In this document: piece after piece, positions 1-8,000 of the stretch
How positions within the stretch are numbered: position 1 is the stretch's first letter
Layout of the letters: the number at the start of each line of letters is the position of its first letter
NCBI GenBank assembly: GCA_039679375.1
Contig: JBDKVA010000027.1
Coordinates: 1-64,000 of the forward strand
Reading direction: 5' to 3'
Origin: JBDKVA01 sp039679375
GTDB lineage: Bacteria; Bacillota; Clostridia; Acetivibrionales; DTU013
DNA: 64,000 bases
The notes under the pieces: generated by a model
Told to the model about the DNA's origin: nothing
What the model saw: the letters and a program-made list of their open reading frames with translations, nothing else
Database searches by the model: none
Translations under genes and position numbers: made by a program

Positions 1-260
1 ATCAGGCATAATGTATCCCCGCTTTTTACCGTGTACGTATTTGCCCGCACATATAACACCTGACCCGGGTAAATGATGCTTCCTGACAGTTTGTTATCAG
101 CCATGATCGTACTGGCTGATGTGTTGAACAACAATCCGATCTTGTAAAGGGAATCGTTTCTCGCCACCTTGTAGCTTGCACCGTACGCAGTGCCTGCAAA
201 CAACATGGTTGATAGCAGCACGCCTGAAAGTACGGCGGCCGACCTCTTAAAAAAATTCAT
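1..260 (-). CDS. LysM-domain secreted cell-wall protein (N-terminal part only)
   Basis: The gene starts at ATG 260 on the minus strand and runs off the left edge, so only about 86 residues are visible. It opens with a signal peptide (basic MNFFKR, then a hydrophobic stretch ending near AYGA). A LysM-like repeat follows (YKVARNDSLYKIGLLFN, with PGQVLYV at its end), then the start of a second one (YTVKSGDTL). LysM modules bind the glycan strands of peptidoglycan. The missing C-terminus is probably a cell-wall hydrolase or spore-cortex enzyme, but this cannot be seen. A strong AAGGAGG site lies 8 bases before the ATG. The gene sits directly below a c-di-AMP riboswitch, a typical arrangement for wall-remodelling genes, so expression should respond to c-di-AMP. 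Confidence 0.85.
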   Translation of the reverse strand, partial: MNFFKRSAAVLSGVLLSTMLFAGTAYGASYKVARNDSLYKIGLLFNTSASTIMADNKLSGSIIYPGQVLYVRANTYTVKSGDTLCL

Positions 261-277
261 TTTGTTTTCCTCCTTAA

Positions 278-470
278 GCCTCCGAGGTTAGTTGACGGAT
301 TCGGGTCGAGGAACCCTACTCTTTACGAGATTCACCCATTTGGAAAAAATCCTGTTTGTTGCATCCCCCGTACTCCTTGCGGAGATTCGGCATTTTTTAT
401 TTGGATATGCAAAAGAGCGAAAAAAATCTCTGCTGCGCATATCTTCGTTTACCGGTATTTTACCAGAGGC
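278..470 (-). promoter_or_regulatory. ydaO/yuaA-type c-di-AMP riboswitch
   Basis: Read on the minus strand, this leader carries the family's conserved blocks in order: GCCGAATC, a GGGGGATGC segment, GGGTGAATCTC, the AGTAGGGTTCCTCGACC hairpin and the hallmark 3' end CCGAATCCGTCAACTAACC followed by TCGGAGGC. The outer helix can form between GCCTCTG (464-470) and CGGAGGC (278-284). The element ends just before the Shine-Dalgarno site of the LysM gene. Members of this class bind cyclic di-AMP and usually lower expression of wall hydrolases and K+/osmolyte transporters. The 5' part is longer than average, so the left limit of the aptamer is approximate. Confidence 0.9.
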
Positions 471-562
471 CTGCTCCCATTTCCATGCTATATTTATGGT
501 AAGGAAGGAAATATTAATATAAATTTAAGCAAGCTGCCATTCCAAACGAAGAAAAAAAGCTT

Positions 563-665
563 TAGTAACTTATTGCCGCGAAATTGCATTAAAAAACAAG
601 AAAATAGTTTCATATTCGCGACAATAAGTACATTCGTTGGGTTGTGGGCGGTAGCCCACATTGGT
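563..665 (-). repeat. 103-bp double-hairpin dispersed repeat, copy 1
   Basis: This is nearly identical to segments at 13210-13312 and 56350-56452 (both in plus orientation). The element contains a perfect hairpin TGTGGGC/GCCCACA with a 4-base loop, and a second, longer inverted repeat built on ACTTATTGCCGCGAA / TTCGCGGCAATAAGT. This copy has a few substitutions, including GTCGCGAA for GCCGCGAA, which weaken the second hairpin. It lies between the divergent LysM and patatin genes. The rest of the 471-768 gap shows only AT-rich DNA and a TATAAT box at 729-734 that may serve the patatin gene. Confidence 0.9.
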
Positions 666-768
666 AAGAGAATGAATTGCAAGGTTCCCATAATGGAAAT
701 ATAGAGACAAAAACAATGGAATTGGTAGTATAATAAAAGCAAGTATTTGAGATGAAGAAGGTGGGAAT

Positions 769-1977
769 TTGTACGGGCTTGTTTTAGAAGGCGGCGGAGG
801 AAGGGGCTCTTATCAGATTGGCGCCTGTAAGGCAATAATTGAACTGGGATACGATATCGGAATGGTGGCAGGCACCTCAGTCGGGGCGTTGAATGGCGCC
901 ATGATCGTCCAGCGCGATGTCGACAGAGCGTATGATATCTGGTATGACCTCAATCCCAATTCCGTTATAAAAATGGCATCCGCTGAACTGGCAATGGATT
1001 TTGAAAACATATTCAAGGCGGATGCGCTAAGGAATATCATTCGCAATATAAAGAAGGTGATTGCAGACGGAGGCCTTAATGTAGAGCCTTTGGTGGAGCT
1101 TGTCAAGAGTTTGATCGACGAGGAAAGGATCCGCAAGTCCAACATTGGATTTGGTATTGTTACTGTGGATATTACAGAAAGAAAAGCTGTAGAAATTTAC
1201 AAGGAAGATATCCCAGCCGGACAACTGGCCGATTATGTCATTGCCAGCGCAAGTTTCCCGGCTTTCAGGAGAGCGGTGATTGACGGGAAGTCCTACATAG
1301 ACGGAGGCCTTTATAATGTATTGCCGATCAATATGGTCAGCAGCAGGGGCTATCGGGACATTATCGTAGTAAGGACCTACGGAATCGGTTTGAAGAGGCA
1401 CGTCGACACATCCGGCCTCAATATTACAAGCATATCGCCTTCTGAAAGTCTCGGTTCCACGATGGACTTCACTAACTCCAACTCGCGCAAAAATCTTAAA
1501 ATGGGCTATTATGACGCACATAAGGCATTAAGGAAGCTCAAAGGGAGGAAATATTATATCCTGCCGATACATGACGACCTGTTTTTTATAAGATATCTTG
1601 CAAATATGAGCGATGAAAAGGTTAAAAAGCTATGCAGCCTATTTGGGCTAAGTGTGTACGGTAAAAGGGCGCTTTTTGAAGAGGTTGTGCCAAAAGCAGC
1701 CTATCTTCTTAATTTGCCTGCAAAGGCTTCCTATGAGGATGTAGCGGTCGGCCTTCTCGAGAGTATTGCCGACACCCTAGGTATTGAAAAATACCGTTTT
1801 TATACGGTCGAAGAGCTGCATGACGCTGTTTTGCAGAAGCATTTGGTACGAAATGAGGAATTCATAAGGGAATCGCCTGGTTTTTTCGGAAGCCGCGAGC
1901 TTTTGCCGAAAGCAGTCCGTGATAAATTGCTCAGGGGCATTGCAAATGAATTGTTTACGAATGAAATAGATAATTAA
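769..1977 (+). CDS. patatin-like phospholipase family protein
   Basis: This is a 402-residue lipid acyl hydrolase of the patatin/NTE family, which cleaves acyl esters with a Ser-Asp dyad. The N-terminus carries the glycine-rich oxyanion loop (EGGGGRGSYQIG), the nucleophile elbow GTSVG with Ser37, and the DGG motif with Asp178 in DGGLYNVLP. No signal peptide or membrane segment is evident, so it is probably cytoplasmic or peripheral. The start is TTG 769, chosen because the patatin fold begins immediately (YGLVLEGGG) and a GAAGGTGG site lies just upstream. The C-terminal 150 residues carry no recognised domain. The next gene follows after 118 bp containing a large hairpin, so the two may be co-transcribed only in part. 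Confidence 0.88.
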   Translation: MYGLVLEGGGGRGSYQIGACKAIIELGYDIGMVAGTSVGALNGAMIVQRDVDRAYDIWYDLNPNSVIKMASAELAMDFENIFKADALRNIIRNIKKVIADGGLNVEPLVELVKSLIDEERIRKSNIGFGIVTVDITERKAVEIYKEDIPAGQLADYVIASASFPAFRRAVIDGKSYIDGGLYNVLPINMVSSRGYRDIIVVRTYGIGLKRHVDTSGLNITSISPSESLGSTMDFTNSNSRKNLKMGYYDAHKALRKLKGRKYYILPIHDDLFFIRYLANMSDEKVKKLCSLFGLSVYGKRALFEEVVPKAAYLLNLPAKASYEDVAVGLLESIADTLGIEKYRFYTVEELHDAVLQKHLVRNEEFIRESPGFFGSRELLPKAVRDKLLRGIANELFTNEIDN

Positions 1978-2029
1978 TTCATTCAATATAGATTAAAGCT
2001 TTTAATGAGATTATTTGGAATTCATAATG

Positions 2030-2094
2030 AATATCACCTATTCAGGGTATGCTATATAAACGCAAAAACATAGCATGGAATGGTGATATTTTTT
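2030..2094 (+). terminator. long hairpin with T-run between the patatin gene and the glucan synthase gene
   Basis: Outer arms AATATCACC (2030-2038) and GGTGATATT (2082-2090) pair perfectly, and inner arms ATGCTAT / ATAGCAT stack inside them. A run of six Ts ends at 2094, two bases before the next start codon. The shape is that of an intrinsic terminator, but the 3' arm also contains GGTGAT, the only plausible ribosome site of the downstream gene. It may therefore act as a terminator, a translational block, or both. Confidence 0.6.
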
Positions 2095-2095
2095 A

Positions 2096-5000
2096 ATGAG
2101 TTTATTAATAGTAGCAACATATATTGTCCTGGCAGGCTTTATCATCTACCTTCTGGTGCTGCTCTCAACAGGAAAGTCGGATTGCCGCATGGAAGTCAGG
2201 GATAACATGCTGGCTCCGGAGGAGATGCAGAAGCATGCTGCTGAAATGGCAAGGAACCATCCTGTGGGAAGATCTGCCAAAAGCCTGCATTGGCTGATAC
2301 GCAGGCTAAATGACAACTATGGCTTCATCATGGGGGTACACAAGTCTCTTAATGCGGATATAAGGGAATCGTTTCCGACCTCTCCGGCTGCGGAATGGCT
2401 GCTTGATAATTTTTACATTATTGAGGAGCAGGTCAAGCTGATAAGAAGAAATCTTTCCAAAGGGCATTATTCAAGGCTTCCTGTGCTGAAAAAGGGCTAT
2501 TTGAAGGGATACCCGAGGGTCTATGCCATTGCGCTCGAGATGGTGGCCCATTCAGACGGCCGCATCGATGAGAAAACCATAACGGATTTTATCAATGCCT
2601 ACCAGTCCCAGGTATTGCTGTCGATGGCAGAGCTTTGGGCTATACCTCTCATGCTGCGTATTGCACTGGTTGAGTGCATTCGCAATATATGTGAAAGGAT
2701 CCAGACGTCCCGACAGGAATGGCATAAGGCGGAAAACCTGGTGTCCTACATTACTTCTCACGAGCTGGATGAACAGAAAATCGATACGGCATTAAGCGAA
2801 CAGCTGGATAAAATGGATGAAATTGCTCCATCATTTATCGAGCACCTGATACAAAAGCTGCGAAAGCATGGAAGCCAGGGAATGTCTACCGTTACGGCAT
2901 TGTTGGATTTGCGCCTTCGGGAGGATGATACCTCGACGGAGGCTGTTACGGGACTGGAACATCAGCTTCAGGCAGCCACACAGGTATCGATCGGCAATTG
3001 CATCACAGGGCTCAGGCTTATATCGGATATGGACTGGACGGAGATATTCGAGTTGCTAAGCAAGGTAGAGCATATTTTAAGGGAGGATCCTTGCGGGATC
3101 TATCCTCATATGGATTTTGAATCGAGAGATCAATACAGGCATGAAGTGGAGAAGCTTGCAAGAGCTTATCAAACCTCTGAAATCAATGTGGCCGACAGGG
3201 CGGTCGAATGTGCCGGGGCTTCCATGGGAAAAAGTCCGCAGGACCATGTCGGGTATTATCTGGTGGGAAGAGGGCGCAGAATACTGCTTGGCGTTCTCGG
3301 TAAATCTGGTAAAAGCGGATGGAAGCCTGTGCTGGTTTCATTAAACAAAAAACCGAAGCTTTTATATTATGGACTAATCATTTTTTTTACTGCTTTTTCC
3401 GTTTCTTTTCTGATGTACTACACATATTCCCATAGCAGAACTAGTCCAATTGCATGGACTGTGCTTGCGGCACTGCTTGTGCTCATACCAGGCAGCGAAT
3501 TTGCGCTGAACCTGGTAAACACCATAGTAAGCCATGTTTTCAAGCCTACGATGCTTCCAAAGCTGGAGCTGCGTGAAGGTGTGCCGACTGAAATGGCTTC
3601 ATTCGTCATCGTCCCGACTTTGCTGACGAATCCGGTCCGTGTAAGAGAGCTTCTATTGCAGCTGGAGGTATATTACCTGGCAAACAGGGAAAAGAATTTA
3701 TTTTTTGCGCTGGTTGGAGATTTCAAGGATGCCGATGCATTCGAACAAAATGCGGATGCATCCATTACAGCATTGGCAGCGGAGGGCATCCGGGAACTGA
3801 ATCAAAAATATTCCAGTGAAGGAACGGATATTTTTTATTATGTACACCGGAAAAGGATCTACAATAAGGCTTCGGGCAGATGGATGGGCTGGGAGCGCAA
3901 AAGAGGGGCAATTGTTGAATTTAACAGGCTTTTAAGAGGATCAGCCATGACGAGCTTCAGTACAATAACAGGAGACGTTTCAAAGCTTCCCCCGATAAAG
4001 TATGTCATTACGCTTGACGCAGATACATGCCTTCCCATGGGCGCGGCGAAAAGATTGATCGGAACGATTTCACATCCTTTAAACCGGGCTGTCATTGATG
4101 AAGAGACGGGCATTGTGTGCGAAGGACACGGGCTGCTTCAGCCAAGGATCAGCATAAGCATACCGGGCGCAAGCCGTTCCCTGTTTACCAGGATTTTTGC
4201 CGGACAGGGGGGGATTGATCCTTATACGACTGCTGTTTCCGATGTCTATCAGGATATTTTTGATGAAGGCATCTTTACAGGCAAAGGTATCTATGAGGTC
4301 GATACATTCCGCAGGGTACTGGAGGACAGGATCCCTGACAATACTGTGCTCAGCCATGACCTGATTGAAGGGTGCTACCTTCGGGCAGGGCTTGTGAGCG
4401 ATATCGAACTGGTGGATGGCTATCCCGGCCGGTACAATTCCTTTGCCGCCAGGCAGCACAGGTGGGTGAGGGGCGACTGGCAGCTTTTGCCCTGGCTTTT
4501 CGGGAGTGTTCGCAACAGGAAGGGTGAAAAGGAAAGAAATAATTTATCCGGCCTGTCAAAATGTAAAATCATTGACAATTTGAGGAGGAGCCTTCTTTAT
4601 CCTTCCATACTGGTATTACTGCTTGCAGGATTGGAACTTCTGCCGGGGGATGATCTGGTATGGATGGGCTTTGCGGTATTTATCACAGTTTCGCCACTGA
4701 CAATAGGGCTGCTGAATACGATTTTGTCAGGAAGCATGAGGTTCAGCCCGGGCAAGATCAATTCAACAGCCATCACTGGTATCAAAGCGGCTTTTTACCA
4801 ATCGCTCCTCATTTTCATGTTCATTCCGTTTCAGGCTTATCTCATGCTGGATGCCATCATCCGTACCGTGACCAGAGTATGCATAACTCACCGGAACATG
4901 CTGGAATGGGTTACTGCGGCAGATGTCGAAGCCAGCATAAAAAATAATCCCGGAAGCTTTTACAGAAGAATGTGGTTTAGCATACCCGCGGCGTTCATGG

Positions 5001-8000
5001 AGCTTTTGCTGGCTTTGTTCAGCACACAAGGGTATTGGGTGGCGGGAGCCCTTATTGCAGTTTTGTGGCTGCTGGCGCCTGTTGTGGCATACAGGATCAG
5101 TAAACCGTATGAAAGAAAGCAGATCCGTTTATCTGATAATGATTTGATGATGTTAAGAAGGGCAGCAAGAAAAACCTGGAGATATTTTGAGGATTTTTCA
5201 GGCGAGTGCGAAAACTATCTGCCTCCTGACAACTTCCAGGAGGATCCGCCGCGGGGAGTTGCCCATAGGACATCGCCTACCAATATCGGGCTTCTTCTCA
5301 TATCCATTATTTCTGCCGGAGATCTGGGATACATCGGAGCAGTCAATATGATCGACAGGTTTGATAAAATCGTGGCTACGATGGAAAAGCTGGATAAATG
5401 GAAAGGGCATTTATACAACTGGTATAATACCGTTACGCTCGATACGTTGCGGCCTTTGTATGTATCGACCGTAGACAGCGGCAATCTGGTGGGTTATATG
5501 ATGGTGGTGAGGGAAGGTCTTAAGGAGTATTTGCAAAAACAGGTGCTGCGGCCTTCCATGGTGCTTGGCCTAAAGGATACCCTCGCACTGGCATGTGAAG
5601 AAGCAGGTGTGAATGCGGAGGACAAGGTATGGAAGCTGTTTGGGGATATAGGAGCAGTTGGAGATATTCCACCCCAGAAGTGGGAGAGGGTTCTTAAGGA
5701 ACTGGATGCATGGTCCAAATCCATTGTCATATTTCCAGTGTCTGATAAAAATGAAAAAAATAAAAAGGCTGATAAGAGCAGGAAAAATTATAAAATCAAC
5801 AAACAGAATTGGATCAAAAAACTTGAGGAAACGACAGGACAGTATCTGCAGGAGCTGTATAAATTTTATCCTGCTCTTTTAATCCCGGATATAGTAAATA
5901 CACCGGATCTATTCAGCGATATGGGGGAAACGGTAACGCATCCGGAAGACGAGCTGTTCAAACCGGGCTCAATGGAAGAACTGGCAATACGTTATCATAA
6001 AATGATCCGATCGATCGGCGGGGTAATGGATGAAAAAATCCAAACGATCGACGGCGCTAAAAAAGAGAAATTGGATATGCTGATAGACCGGTTGAAATGG
6101 TCATGCGGGGAAATTGAGAGCATTGCGGGAAAGTACAGGGGATTGGTCGGAAGATTTTCAGTTCTTATTGATAAAACGGAATTCTCCTCTCTTTTTGATC
6201 ATAAAAGACTCCTTTTCTCAATCGGATACAATGCGGAAGACGGCCATCTCAGCAAATCCTACTATGACCTTCTGGCTTCGGAGTCCAGGCAGGCAAGCTA
6301 TATTGCCATAGCCCGGTGCGAAGTGGACCGCAGGCACTGGATACGGCTTGGAAGGAAGCTGACTGTGGCCGATAGCGGAAAAGGTCTTGTTTCCTGGACA
6401 GGGACGATGTTTGAGTACCTGATGCCTCATTTGATCATGCGCAATTATGAAAACAGCATTTTTGACGAGACCTATTCCTTTGTGGTACGTTCACAAAAGA
6501 AATACGGGAAGCAAAGGAACATACCGTGGGGGGTGTCGGAGTCCAGCTATAGTGCACTGGATTTTAACCTGAATTATCAGTACAAAGCATTTGGCGTACC
6601 GGAGCTGGGTCTGAAAAGAGGGCTTGCAAACGATATGGTCATTACTCCCTACGCTTCTCTGCTGGCTTTAGGCATTGACCCGGACACGACGGTAAAAAAC
6701 CTGAGGGAACTTGGCAATATGGGTATGGACGGCGGCTGGGGATTTTACGAGGCTATCGATTTTACCCCGACGAGGCTGGATAAGGATATACATTACCGCA
6801 TTATTAAAAGCTTTATGGCTCATCATCAGGGTATGAGCCTGGCAGCCATCAATAATTTTATTCATTCAAATATTCTGCAGGAGCGTTTCCATGCGAATCC
6901 TGTCACAAAATCCGCAGAACTGCTGCTGCAGGAAAAAAGCCCTGAAAAGGTGCTGTATGCCAAAGAATACAAGGATGAGAGCGCAGTACATTTTAGAAAA
7001 TCGGAGCAAAGCAACAGCGAGGTCATCCGGACCTTTGGGCAGCCTGGGGTCCTTCCCCCGAACGTTCATATACTTTCCAACGGGGACTACTCCGTCATGG
7101 TAACGGACGGCGGCTCAGGCTACAGCATGGACGGAGGTATGGCCGTTACCAGGTGGTCGCCGGACTACTTCCGGAAAAACGGATTTTATGTTTTCGTAAG
7201 GAATATCAATTCAAATGAAGTCTGGTCATCAACTTTCGACCCTTCCGGGAAGGAGCCTGAAAAATACAGGGTCGTGTTTTCGCCCGATAAAGCCGAATTT
7301 ACAAGAAAAGACGGAAACCTGGAAACGAATTCCGAAATTACCGTATCTCCCGAAGATCATGCGGAGGTCAGAAGGATTTCCATTACAAACCACAGTGATC
7401 ATGTGAGGATTGTCGAGCTGACAAGCTATTTTGAGGCAGTTCTCCTGCCATCCCGTGAGGATGCCGCGCATCCCGCATTCAGTAAGCTTTTTGTAAGGAC
7501 GGAATTTGTGAGGGAACCCATGTGCCTGCTTGCCTCAAGAAGGCAGAGGAGGGCAGGCCAGAAGCCGCTGTGGATGCTGCACACGATGGCAGTGGAAGGG
7601 GACAGCTCGATAGGGGATATGCAATATGAGACCGACCGTATGAAGTTTATCGGCAGGAACCGCGATATTTCAAGTCCGGAGGCTCTGGAGCCCGACCAGC
7701 CGCTTGGCAACAGCGAGGGTTCTGTGCTTGACCCGGTGATGTGCCTTCGGAGGCGTATCCGGATCGAGCCGGGATGCACGGCCAGAGCGGTATATTCCGT
7801 AGCGATTGCACTGTCAAGACAGCAGGCTCTTGAAATCGCAGAGAAATATAATGATTATAAAAACTCCGAAAGGATGTTTGAACTGTCATGGACCAGAAGC
7901 CAGGTTGAAGCGAGATACCTTGGCCTGGATGCTGGTGAGGCGGAATTTTATCTGGAGCTTGTGCCGTTTATACTTTATAATAATCCGCTAAAGCGCGAGT

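Noticed and set aside
292..522. 76-codon open frame on the plus strand
   Set aside because: It lies antisense across the c-di-AMP riboswitch; it has no ribosome site and its peptide is a product of conserved RNA sequence.
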